From positions 1-23,745 of the forward strand of contig CAJTNT010000051.1 of assembly GCA_910577785.1 (NCBI GenBank): a stretch of DNA of 23,745 bases, in the 5' to 3' direction. A model generated the notes under the pieces. That model saw only the letters and a list, made by a program, of their open reading frames with translations, was not told where the DNA came from and made no database searches. How positions within the stretch are numbered: the first letter of the stretch is position 1; each line of letters begins with the position of its first letter. The position numbers were made by a program, and so were the translations under genes. Below are positions 7,490 to 14,735 of this stretch, in pieces. The DNA comes from an uncultured Lachnospiraceae bacterium. GTDB lineage: Bacteria > Bacillota > Clostridia > Lachnospirales > Lachnospiraceae.

Positions 7490-8785
7490 ATGAAAGCAAA
7501 AAGAATCCTGCCGCTTTTGCTGGCAGCGGCAATGGGCATGTCAGTTTTTGCTGGCTGCGGGAATGCAATTGATGCCAATAAGGCTGGGGCAACCCTGGAG
7601 GGGGAGGAAATTTCTCTGGGCTTTATGAATTTTATGGCCAGGTACCAGCAGGCAGTTTATGACGGACAGCTGGGCACGATGTTTGGAAATACGATGTGGA
7701 CACAGGATCTGATGGGCGAGGGTACGGACATGCAGACCTCTGTGAAGAAGCAGGTGACGGAGAATATTGAGACGCTTTACTTGCTGGAAGACCATATGGC
7801 GGATTATAAGGTAGAGATTACCGATGAGGAACTGGCCAAGATGGACGAGGCGGCGGAGAAATTTATGTCGGACAATACCAAGGCTGCCATCCGCCAGATT
7901 GGCGCTACAAAGGAGTATGTGAAGGAGATGCTGCGCCTGAATACCATCCAGGTGAAGATGCGGGCAGAAATGGATAAGGAAGTGGATACCGAGGTTTCAG
8001 ATGACGAAGCGGCACAGAAGACGATTTCCTATGTCCAGGTCAATAACCATGCGACAACAGATGAGGATGGAGAAACCGTAGAGTATACCGAGGAAGAGAA
8101 AGCGAACCTTAAGACCGAGGTAGAAGCATTTGCAGCAAGTGCCGCAGATGATTTTTCGGCAGCCGCAGAGACAGCCGGGTATACAGTTACGCCTTATTCA
8201 TACGGCGCAGATGAGGAGAATTTGGCAGAAGAAGTGCGTGAAGCTGCCGATAAGCTGAAAGAAGGGGAAATCAGCGAAGTGATTACGACAGACGACAGCT
8301 ATTATGTCGTGCGGATGGACAGTACGTTCGATGAGGAAGCAACCGAAGAGAAGAAAGAGAGCATTGTCCAGGAACGCAAGAATGAGCACTATACAGAGAT
8401 CTGCGATGGATACAAGAAGGATATCAAATTCGAAGTGAATGAGGACGAGTGGGCAAAGGTTAAATTTGACGAGTTCTTTACCATTAAGCAGACAGAGACG
8501 GAAGATGAGCATGACCATGACCATGATGCAGAAGGGGCAGAGGAAGCGGATCCTGACGCTGGAGAGGCCGATGGTAATACAGGCAGTGACGCTGGAGAGG
8601 CTGATGATAACGCAGGAGATGACGCCGGAGAGGCTGATGATAACGAAGGAGATGACGCAGGAGAGGCCGATGATAACGCAGGAGGTGACGCAGGAGAGGC
8701 CGATGATAATACAGGAGGTGACGCAGGAGAGGCCGATGAAGCTGCAGACACTAAGGATGCAGAAGGGTCTGACAGTGCGGAATAG
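7490..8785 (+). CDS. PrsA/SurA-like peptidyl-prolyl isomerase lipoprotein
   Basis: The 431-residue exported protein has a lipoprotein signal (KAKRILPLLLAAA, lipobox FAGC with C23), so it should be anchored outside the membrane. Helical SurA_N-like sequence (about 30-165) is followed by a divergent parvulin-type region (about 170-290). The stretch KLKEGEISEVITTDDSYYVV matches the end of the PPIC fold, but the usual GGDLG loop is absent, so catalytic activity is uncertain. A His-Asp patch (EHDHDHD, about 341-347) leads into an acidic tail of 11-residue repeats (from 356). AGGAGG (7474-7479) lies 10 nt before ATG 7490. A 3-codon ORF (7482-7493) overlaps the start as ATGA. It is first in the run of genes to 14574. 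Likely role: folding of secreted proteins. Confidence 0.8.
   Translation: MKAKRILPLLLAAAMGMSVFAGCGNAIDANKAGATLEGEEISLGFMNFMARYQQAVYDGQLGTMFGNTMWTQDLMGEGTDMQTSVKKQVTENIETLYLLEDHMADYKVEITDEELAKMDEAAEKFMSDNTKAAIRQIGATKEYVKEMLRLNTIQVKMRAEMDKEVDTEVSDDEAAQKTISYVQVNNHATTDEDGETVEYTEEEKANLKTEVEAFAASAADDFSAAAETAGYTVTPYSYGADEENLAEEVREAADKLKEGEISEVITTDDSYYVVRMDSTFDEEATEEKKESIVQERKNEHYTEICDGYKKDIKFEVNEDEWAKVKFDEFFTIKQTETEDEHDHDHDAEGAEEADPDAGEADGNTGSDAGEADDNAGDDAGEADDNEGDDAGEADDNAGGDAGEADDNTGGDAGEADEAADTKDAEGSDSAE
8555..8737 (+). repeat. 33-bp tandem repeat encoding DAGEADDNxGx
   Basis: Five full 33-bp units start at 8555, 8588, 8621, 8654 and 8687, with a partial sixth from 8720. Each encodes DAGEAD plus five variable residues. 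The array forms the acidic tail of the PrsA-like lipoprotein. Unit number is likely to vary between strains by slippage. Confidence 0.9.
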
Positions 8786-8947
8786 GGAAAAGTTTTAATA
8801 TTGTGTATATATCCCGTCTGAGGCGTGGCTCTGAGTGGGAAATCTTTCTTTGCGGGCAGGGATTTGTGCTGTTGGCAGAGGGAGATTGTCCATAGGGGGC
8901 TGCGTTTGTTTTTGGGAATAAATTTGCAAGCATCGGAGATTTGTACC

Positions 8948-10003
8948 ATGAAGAAAAAATATATTATGTCAGCAGCCCTCTTATTCTCAGCCCTTCTGCT
9001 GGCCGTGCTTTCCAGGCATTCCTCTTTTGGAGGGATGCAGCGCTATGAGGCGACGTTTCTGGATGTTTTTGATACGGTAACCAGCATTACAGGGTATGCG
9101 AAAAGCGAAGAAATCTTTACGGAGCAGGTGGAGCTTCTGCACGCAAAGCTTCAGCGTTACCACCAGCTGTTTGATATTTACCATAGCTATGAGGGAGTCC
9201 ATAATATCAAAGATATCAATGACGCTGCAGGGCGGCGCCCAGTGGAGGCAGACCCGGAGGTAATAGAACTGCTGAAATTAGGGCAAGATATGTATCGAAG
9301 GACGGAAGGCAAAGTGAATATTGCATACGGCAGTGTCCTGGCGGTATGGCATGAATACCGCGAAGCGGGGATAGAGAATCCGCAGAATGCGCAGCTGCCG
9401 CCTGCTGATTTGCTGGGAGCCTGCGCGGAGCATACGGATATTAGCAAATTAGTGATAGACGAAGGGGCAGGCACGGTTTTTCTGGAAGATGAGGAAATGC
9501 GGCTGGATGTGGGCAGCATCGGCAAAGGGTTTGCGGCGCAGCGCCTGGCGGAGTATGCCAGGGAGATTGGCATGGAGCATGTGCTGTTCAGCCTTGGGGG
9601 GAATGTCTGCGCAGTAGGCGCAAAGGCGGACGGAACGCCTTGGCGGGTGGGGATTGAAAAGCCGCGTCCAGAGGCACAGGGCAGTTACGTACAGGCTGTG
9701 GAGCTGGCGGGCAGATCCCTGGTGACCAGCGGGGATTACCAGCGGTATTATGAGGTGGATGGCAGGCGGTACTGCCATATTATTGATCCTGAGACGGGGA
9801 TGCCGGCAGAGTTCTTCCCTTCCGTGACGGTAATGGCGGAGGATTCCGGCATGGCGGACGCCTTTTCTACCGCGCTGTTTGTGATGGGGCAGGAAGAGGG
9901 GCTTGCACTTGTGGAAGAGCTTGAGGATGTGGAGGCGCTGTGGGTGATGGAAGATGGAGGGATCCGCTGTTCCAGCGGTTTTGGGATAGATGAAGAAGAA
10001 TGA
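8948..10003 (+). CDS. apbE: FAD:protein FMN transferase (ApbE family)
   Basis: ApbE enzymes attach FMN covalently to threonine or serine of extracytoplasmic flavoproteins, using FAD and magnesium. The 351-residue protein starts with a hydrophobic N-terminus (MKKKYIMSAALLFSALLLAV) without a lipobox, so it is probably secreted or membrane-tethered rather than a lipoprotein. Family motifs are DVGSIGKGFAA (187-197), SLGGN (215-219), HIIDPETGMPA (277-287) and ADAFSTALF (303-311, metal site region). I chose ATG 8948 because GGAG (8935-8938) sits 9 nt upstream; the frame is open back to 8825 without a comparable site. Its end overlaps the next gene by 14 nt, indicating coupled translation. No protein in this window carries an obvious flavinylation acceptor motif. 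Confidence 0.93.
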   Translation: MKKKYIMSAALLFSALLLAVLSRHSSFGGMQRYEATFLDVFDTVTSITGYAKSEEIFTEQVELLHAKLQRYHQLFDIYHSYEGVHNIKDINDAAGRRPVEADPEVIELLKLGQDMYRRTEGKVNIAYGSVLAVWHEYREAGIENPQNAQLPPADLLGACAEHTDISKLVIDEGAGTVFLEDEEMRLDVGSIGKGFAAQRLAEYAREIGMEHVLFSLGGNVCAVGAKADGTPWRVGIEKPRPEAQGSYVQAVELAGRSLVTSGDYQRYYEVDGRRYCHIIDPETGMPAEFFPSVTVMAEDSGMADAFSTALFVMGQEEGLALVEELEDVEALWVMEDGGIRCSSGFGIDEEE

Positions 10004-10364
10004 TGTCATTTTAATTGCAGGGCTGCTGCTTGCCGCGTTGGCGGCATTTGGGGGAATTTCCTGGTATTTGGCGGCCGATACCCAGAAGGCGGAGGCCGTG
10101 GTGGAAGTGGATGGGCAGGAAAAGGGGCGCTATCCCCTGGATCAGGATACATCCGTGGAAATCCAGCTGGAAGACGGCAGTTATAACCTGTTAGAGATTA
10201 AGGATGGAAGGGCGGATATCACAGAGGCTTCCTGCCCGGATAAAATCTGCGTGGATCACCGACCGGTGAGCAGACGGGGAGAAAGCCTGGTATGCCTGCC
10301 CAATAAGGTTGTGGTAGAGATTGAGAACGGACAGGAAGCGGAAGTGGATGGAATGACGCATTGA
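9990..10364 (+). CDS. NusG domain II-containing membrane-anchored protein (EetA-like)
   Basis: The 124-residue protein has one N-terminal membrane helix (about 5-27) and an extracytoplasmic NusG_II fold. Its hallmark is CPDKICVDH followed by GESLVCLPNKVVVEI, with cysteines at 82, 87 and 102. Despite the name it is not the transcription factor NusG. The gene starts inside apbE (14-nt overlap) and precedes a Gx-family membrane protein. In Gram-positive flavin-based electron transfer loci a NusG_II protein (EetA) and a Gx protein (EetB) occur with an ApbE (FmnB). That equivalence is inferred from family and order; the biochemical role is unknown. Confidence 0.85.
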   Translation: MKKNDVILIAGLLLAALAAFGGISWYLAADTQKAEAVVEVDGQEKGRYPLDQDTSVEIQLEDGSYNLLEIKDGRADITEASCPDKICVDHRPVSRRGESLVCLPNKVVVEIENGQEAEVDGMTH

Positions 10365-10429
10365 GAAAGGGCAGCCATGAGAGTACGAAGCAGTGATAGG
10401 GAAAGGCAGCTGTGAAGGTATGGAACAGT
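10365..10429 (+). repeat. degenerate tandem repeat in the spacer before the Gx gene
   Basis: Unit 1 (10365-10394, gaaagggcagcc...gaagcagt) and unit 2 (10401-10429, gaaaggcagctg...gaacagt) are imperfect copies with a 36-bp period. The first begins immediately after the stop codon of the NusG_II gene. No function assigned. Confidence 0.6.
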
Positions 10430-10451
10430 TAAATATAGGAGGGGGTTGTCT

Positions 10452-10949
10452 ATGGCAAAAAAAGCGGCTTATATGGGGATGCTGACAGCGCTGGCGTTTG
10501 TGTTTTCGTATATTGAGTCCCTGCTTCCTATTAATCTTGGGATTCCAGGCGTGAAGCTGGGGCTGGCAAACCTGGTGGTGATTGTGGCGCTGTATACAAT
10601 GGGAGTCCGGGCGGCATTTACGCTGTCCCTGGTGCGGATTGTGCTGGCGGGATTTACCTTTGGCAGCCCTGCGAGTATGATATATAGCCTGGCAGGCGGG
10701 ATGCTGAGCCTGGCAGTCATGGCGGTTGCCAGGAAGGCACAGGTTTTTTCAGCTACAGGCGTCAGTGTGCTGGGCGGCGTGTCCCATAATGTAGGGCAGA
10801 TTTTTGTGGCCATTTTGGTGATGGAAAATACTAGCTTGGCGTATTACCTTCCAGTTCTGGTTCTGTCGGGGACGGCTGCCGGGGTTCTGGTGGGGATTCT
10901 GGCGGCAGTATTGGTAAAAAGGCTGAAAAAGGGGATAGGGGGTTACTGA
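10452..10949 (+). CDS. Gx transporter family protein (heptaprenyl-diphosphate synthase component I family; EetB-like)
   Basis: The 165-residue integral membrane protein has about five hydrophobic segments and the family-typical GIPGVKLGLANLVVIVALY near residue 35 and GGMLSLAVMAVARK. It belongs to the family named after heptaprenyl diphosphate synthase component I, which resembles small substrate-binding transporter components. In electron transfer loci it is called EetB. AGGAGGGGG (10437-10445) sits 6 nt before ATG 10452; the in-frame TTG at 10446 abuts that site and is less likely. It lies 20 nt before the ABC exporter genes. Substrate unknown. Confidence 0.85.
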   Translation: MAKKAAYMGMLTALAFVFSYIESLLPINLGIPGVKLGLANLVVIVALYTMGVRAAFTLSLVRIVLAGFTFGSPASMIYSLAGGMLSLAVMAVARKAQVFSATGVSVLGGVSHNVGQIFVAILVMENTSLAYYLPVLVLSGTAAGVLVGILAAVLVKRLKKGIGGY

Positions 10950-10968
10950 GGGCAAGGGAGGAAACCAT

Positions 10969-12726
10969 ATGGGAAAATTATTGGTTCTATTGAAGGATTA
11001 CAAAAAAGAGAGCGTACTTGCGCCGTTGTTTAAAATGCTGGAAGCCTCCTTTGAGCTGATTGTGCCTCTGGTGGTCACAGCAATGATCGATGTGGGGATT
11101 GCCAACCGGGACAGGAGCTATATCCAGAGGATGTGCCTGATCATGGTAGCCCTGGGGCTGATTGGCCTGACTTGTTCGGTGACGGCACAGTATTTTGCGG
11201 CCAAGGCTGCGGCAGGATTTGGCACGAAGCTGCGCCATCGGCTGTTCGCCCATATCCAGGGGCTGTCTTTTACAGAAATCGACCAGGTGGGGACGTCTAC
11301 GCTGATTACCCGCATGACCAGCGACATCAATCAGGTGCAGTCGGCCGTCAATATGGTGCTGCGCCTGTTTCTGCGGTCGCCATTTATTGTGTTTGGCGCA
11401 ATGGTGATGGCTTTTACGATTGACTTTAAGGCTGCATTGGTCTTTGCGGTGACGATTCCGTTGCTGTCAGCGGTGGTTTTTGGCATTATGGCTGTCAGCA
11501 TTCCCCTTTACCGCAAGGTGCAGGAACGGCTGGACAAGGTGCTGGGGATTACGCGGGAAAATCTGACCGGGGCGCGGGTAATCCGCGCATTCCACAAAGA
11601 AGAGGAAGAGAAGGCCAGGTTTGAGGAATGCCTGGAGAGCCTTACCTTTATGCAGAACCATGTGGGGAAAATCAGCGCTTTCCTCAACCCCGTGACTTAT
11701 GTGATTATCAATGGGGCGACTGTCCTGCTGCTGTACACTGGGGCTGTCCGGGTAAATATCGGGGCGCTCACCCAAGGGGAAGTGGTGGCGCTGGTCAATT
11801 ATATGTCCCAGATTTTGGTGGAGCTGGTAAAGCTGGCGAATCTAATTGTATTGATTACAAAAGCCGTGGCGTGTGGGAACCGCGTAGAATCCGTCCTGGA
11901 GATTGAGAGCAGCATGCCCAAGGATACAGATCTGCCCCAGCGGGAATGGGCGGCAGGCTCCCAAAGGCCGGCAGAAACCAGCGCTGGAAGGACGCCCAAG
12001 GTGCAGTTTTGCCATGTAGGCCTTGCGTACCAGGGCGCTGGGGCGGAGAGCCTGTCGGAGATTGACTTCTCCGTGGAAGAAGGGGAGACGGTCGGTATCA
12101 TTGGCGGTACTGGTTCTGGAAAAACGTCCCTGGTGCATTTAATTCCTAGGTTTTATGATGTGACCCGCGGGGAGGTGCTTGTGGATGGGAAAAATGTCAA
12201 GGAATATCCCATCGGGGAACTGCGCCAGAAAGTAGGGATTGTGATGCAGCGGGCGGTGCTGTTCCAGGGAACTATCCGGGAAAACCTCTGCTGGGGCAAG
12301 CCAGACGCCACCGGGGATGAAATAGATCAGGCGCTGCGGACTGCCCAGGCTCTGGAAGTCGTGGAGGGCAAGGAAGGGAAGCTGGACGCCAGGGTGGAAC
12401 AGGGAGGCAAGAATTTCTCCGGAGGGCAGCGGCAGAGGCTTACGATTGCCCGCGCCCTGGTGCGGAAGCCAGAAATCCTCATCCTGGACGACAGCGCGTC
12501 TGCCCTTGACTATGCTACGGACGCCAGGCTGCGGAAGGCCATCCGGGAAATGGAAGGCAGCCCAACGGTATTTATTGTATCCCAGAGGACCTCTTCCATT
12601 CAGCATGCCGATAAGATTATTGTGCTGGATGACGGGGAAATTGCAGGCATAGGAACCCATGGGCAGCTGCTGGAAAGCTGCGAGGTATACCGTGAAATCT
12701 ATGAGTCCCAATATAAAAAGCAATAG
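10969..12726 (+). CDS. ABC exporter half, degenerate ATP site subunit
   Basis: The 585-residue half-transporter has an N-terminal type IV exporter membrane domain (about 1-310, six helices) and a C-terminal nucleotide-binding domain. Walker A is GGTGSGKT (379-386) and the signature is FSGGQ (483-487). The Walker B catalytic Glu is Asp (ILILDD, D508), and the switch histidine is Gln (VSQR, Q539). These are the substitutions of the degenerate-site half in heterodimeric exporters such as TM287/288 and BmrCD. The intact signature would complete the active site of the partner encoded 90 bp downstream. A site (GGGAGG) precedes ATG 10969. Likely cargo is a drug, lipid or peptide; the sequence does not say which. 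Confidence 0.93.
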   Translation: MGKLLVLLKDYKKESVLAPLFKMLEASFELIVPLVVTAMIDVGIANRDRSYIQRMCLIMVALGLIGLTCSVTAQYFAAKAAAGFGTKLRHRLFAHIQGLSFTEIDQVGTSTLITRMTSDINQVQSAVNMVLRLFLRSPFIVFGAMVMAFTIDFKAALVFAVTIPLLSAVVFGIMAVSIPLYRKVQERLDKVLGITRENLTGARVIRAFHKEEEEKARFEECLESLTFMQNHVGKISAFLNPVTYVIINGATVLLLYTGAVRVNIGALTQGEVVALVNYMSQILVELVKLANLIVLITKAVACGNRVESVLEIESSMPKDTDLPQREWAAGSQRPAETSAGRTPKVQFCHVGLAYQGAGAESLSEIDFSVEEGETVGIIGGTGSGKTSLVHLIPRFYDVTRGEVLVDGKNVKEYPIGELRQKVGIVMQRAVLFQGTIRENLCWGKPDATGDEIDQALRTAQALEVVEGKEGKLDARVEQGGKNFSGGQRQRLTIARALVRKPEILILDDSASALDYATDARLRKAIREMEGSPTVFIVSQRTSSIQHADKIIVLDDGEIAGIGTHGQLLESCEVYREIYESQYKKQ

Positions 12727-12799
12727 AAATCCTGCCATAGGCATATCAGGCTTTGCCAGAAATCCAGCCATAGGAATACCAGATATTGCCAGAAATCCG
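12727..12799 (+). repeat. 33-bp tandem repeat between the ABC genes
   Basis: Unit 1 (12727-12759) and unit 2 (12760-12792) match at 27 of 33 positions, beginning aaatcc and ending ttgccag. A third unit starts (aaatccg, 12793-12799). The array begins on the first base after the upstream stop codon and fills almost the whole spacer before the downstream ribosome site. Confidence 0.75.
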
Positions 12800-12816
12800 T
12801 AGAATTGGAGGAAGCC

Positions 12817-14574
12817 ATGAAAGAAAAAGGGAAGAGAAAACAGCAGACGCAGACACTGAAGAAGGTTTTAAAATACATCGAACACTATAAGGTTTTCCTT
12901 GTGCTGTCGTTAATTTTTGCAGTGCTGACCGTGGTATCTACCTTGTATATCCCTGTAGTCACGGGGCAGGTAATCGACCATATCCTGGCGCCGGGACAGG
13001 TAGATTTTCGCGTGATTATTCAATTGCTGTGGAAAATAGGGCTGATTGTCGCCTTGACAGCCCTGGCGCAATGGCTGATGAATGTATGCAACAACAAAAT
13101 TACGTATGAGGTAATCCAGGATATCCGGCGTGAGGCCTTTGCCAGAATTGAAATCCTGCCTCTAAAGTTTATCGACGGCCATTCGCATGGGGAACTTGTA
13201 AGCCGGGTGATTGCAGATGTGGATCAGTTTGCGGACGGCCTCCTGATGGGATTTTCTCAGCTCTTCACGGGGGTAATCACGATTCTGGGGACGCTGCTGT
13301 TTATGCTGAGTATCAACGTGAAAATCACTCTGGTAGTGGTGGTTATCACGCCTGTGTCCCTGTTCGTGGCAAGCTTTATTGCCAAACGGACGTTTTCGAT
13401 GTTTATGCTTCAGTCTACAACCCGCGGGGAACAGACTTCCCTGATCAATGAAATGATAGAGAACCAGAAGGTAGTACAGGCATTTTCCAAGGAGGGGGAT
13501 GTGCTGGAGGCTTTTGACGAGATCAATGGGCGTCTGGAGAAAGCATCGCTGCAGGCCACCTTTTTTTCCTCCCTGACCAATCCGTCCACCCGGTTTGTCA
13601 ATAGCTTGGTGTATACGGGCGTAGGGCTGGCAGGCGCTATTTCTGCGATGCGGGGGGCGCTGACGGTAGGGCAGCTGTCCTGCTTTTTGAGCTATGCCAA
13701 TCAGTATACAAAGCCGTTCAATGAAATTTCCGGCGTGGTGACCGAACTGCAGAACGCCCTTGCATGCGCAGGGCGGATATTCCAGCTGATTGAGGAAGAA
13801 CCTCAGGCGCCGGACACAGCAGATGCAGCCGTGCTGGCGGGCGTGCAGGGGCATGTGGATCTGGAGCATGTGTATTTCTCCTATACGCCGGAGAAAAAGC
13901 TGATTGAGGATTTTAACTTAAAGGTACGCCCCGGACAGCGTGTGGCGGTCGTAGGGCCTACCGGGTGCGGTAAGACGACGGTTATCAACCTTCTGATGCG
14001 TTTCTATGACGTGGACAGCGGCAGCATCCAGGTGGAGGGGCAGGATATCCGCCAGGTGACCAGGCAGAGCCTGCGGCAGAGTTATGGGATGGTTCTGCAG
14101 GAAACCTGGCTGAAGGCCGGGACCATCCGCGAGAACCTGATTATGGGCAAGCCGGAGGCCACGGAGGAAGAGTTGGTGGCAGCGGCCAAAGCCGCCCATG
14201 CCCACAGCTTTATCAAGCGCCTGCCGAAGGGCTATGATACCGTAATCGGGGAAGAAGGTGGCAGCCTGTCCGCTGGGCAGAAGCAGCTGCTGTGCATTGC
14301 CAGGGTAATGCTCTGCCTGCCGCCGATGCTGATTCTTGACGAGGCCACGTCCTCTATCGACACCCGTACGGAAATGAAGATACAGAATGCCTTTGCGAGG
14401 ATGATGCAGGGGCGTACCAGCTTTATCGTGGCGCACCGGCTGTCTACCATCCAGGAGGCGGACATTATCCTGGTGATGAAGGATGGGCATATTTTGGAGC
14501 AGGGCAGCCATCAGGAACTGCTGGAGCAGGGCGGGTTTTATTCTGAACTCTATCACAGCCAGTTTGCGGCGTGA
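12817..14574 (+). CDS. ABC exporter half, catalytic ATP site subunit
   Basis: The 585-residue half-transporter pairs with the preceding gene. Six membrane helices (about 20-320) precede the nucleotide-binding domain. Walker A is GPTGCGKT (380-387), Walker B ILDEATSSID keeps the catalytic Glu (E509), and the switch His is present (H540). Its signature is altered to LSAGQ (484-488). Combined with the Asp/Gln changes in the partner, this predicts one working ATP site (this Walker A/B with the partner's FSGGQ) and one degenerate site. GGAGG (12807-12811) lies 5 nt before ATG 12817; the in-frame TTG at 12805 overlaps that site. No strong terminator follows. Confidence 0.94.
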   Translation: MKEKGKRKQQTQTLKKVLKYIEHYKVFLVLSLIFAVLTVVSTLYIPVVTGQVIDHILAPGQVDFRVIIQLLWKIGLIVALTALAQWLMNVCNNKITYEVIQDIRREAFARIEILPLKFIDGHSHGELVSRVIADVDQFADGLLMGFSQLFTGVITILGTLLFMLSINVKITLVVVVITPVSLFVASFIAKRTFSMFMLQSTTRGEQTSLINEMIENQKVVQAFSKEGDVLEAFDEINGRLEKASLQATFFSSLTNPSTRFVNSLVYTGVGLAGAISAMRGALTVGQLSCFLSYANQYTKPFNEISGVVTELQNALACAGRIFQLIEEEPQAPDTADAAVLAGVQGHVDLEHVYFSYTPEKKLIEDFNLKVRPGQRVAVVGPTGCGKTTVINLLMRFYDVDSGSIQVEGQDIRQVTRQSLRQSYGMVLQETWLKAGTIRENLIMGKPEATEEELVAAAKAAHAHSFIKRLPKGYDTVIGEEGGSLSAGQKQLLCIARVMLCLPPMLILDEATSSIDTRTEMKIQNAFARMMQGRTSFIVAHRLSTIQEADIILVMKDGHILEQGSHQELLEQGGFYSELYHSQFAA

Positions 14575-14586
14575 TAGTTTCAGCTG

Positions 14587-14612
14587 AATTGTTACTAGTA
14601 CGTGAAACAATT
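14587..14612 (+). terminator. weak hairpin after the ABC operon
   Basis: aattgtt (14587-14593) pairs with aacaatt (14606-14612) around a 12-nt loop, followed by only a short ttta. It is the best candidate for ending the operon in the 161-bp spacer, but lacks a proper T-tract. Confidence 0.3.
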
Positions 14613-14687
14613 TAAAACAAATGGCCGGAACCTGGAAGTGAAGGGACGGTTCAGCCGCAGCATGTAATAGCGCAAAGGAGGGAGCTG

Positions 14688-14723
14688 ATGAAAACAATAC
14701 GGCAGCAAGCCTCCAGCCTATAA
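14688..14723 (+). other. 11-codon ORF with a strong ribosome site
   Basis: AAAGGAGGGAGCTG directly precedes ATG 14688, which opens only 11 codons (MKTIRQQASSL) before TAA. It sits between the ABC operon and a convergent gene. It could be the truncated 5' end of a lost gene, or a meaningless short frame. No family is recognisable. Confidence 0.25.
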
Positions 14724-14735
14724 GTAGCCGTTACA

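Noticed and set aside
7482..7493. 3-codon ORF overlapping the prsA-like start as ATGA (and a similar 2-codon ORF at 22272-22280)
   Set aside because: Only 2 nt separate AGGAGG from these ATGs, too close for initiation; the downstream ATG has the proper spacing. Probably chance.
8555..8737. Regular 33-bp repeats suggesting a CRISPR array
   Set aside because: The units are contiguous without unique spacers, are in frame and encode a protein tail; the same holds for 22532-22630.
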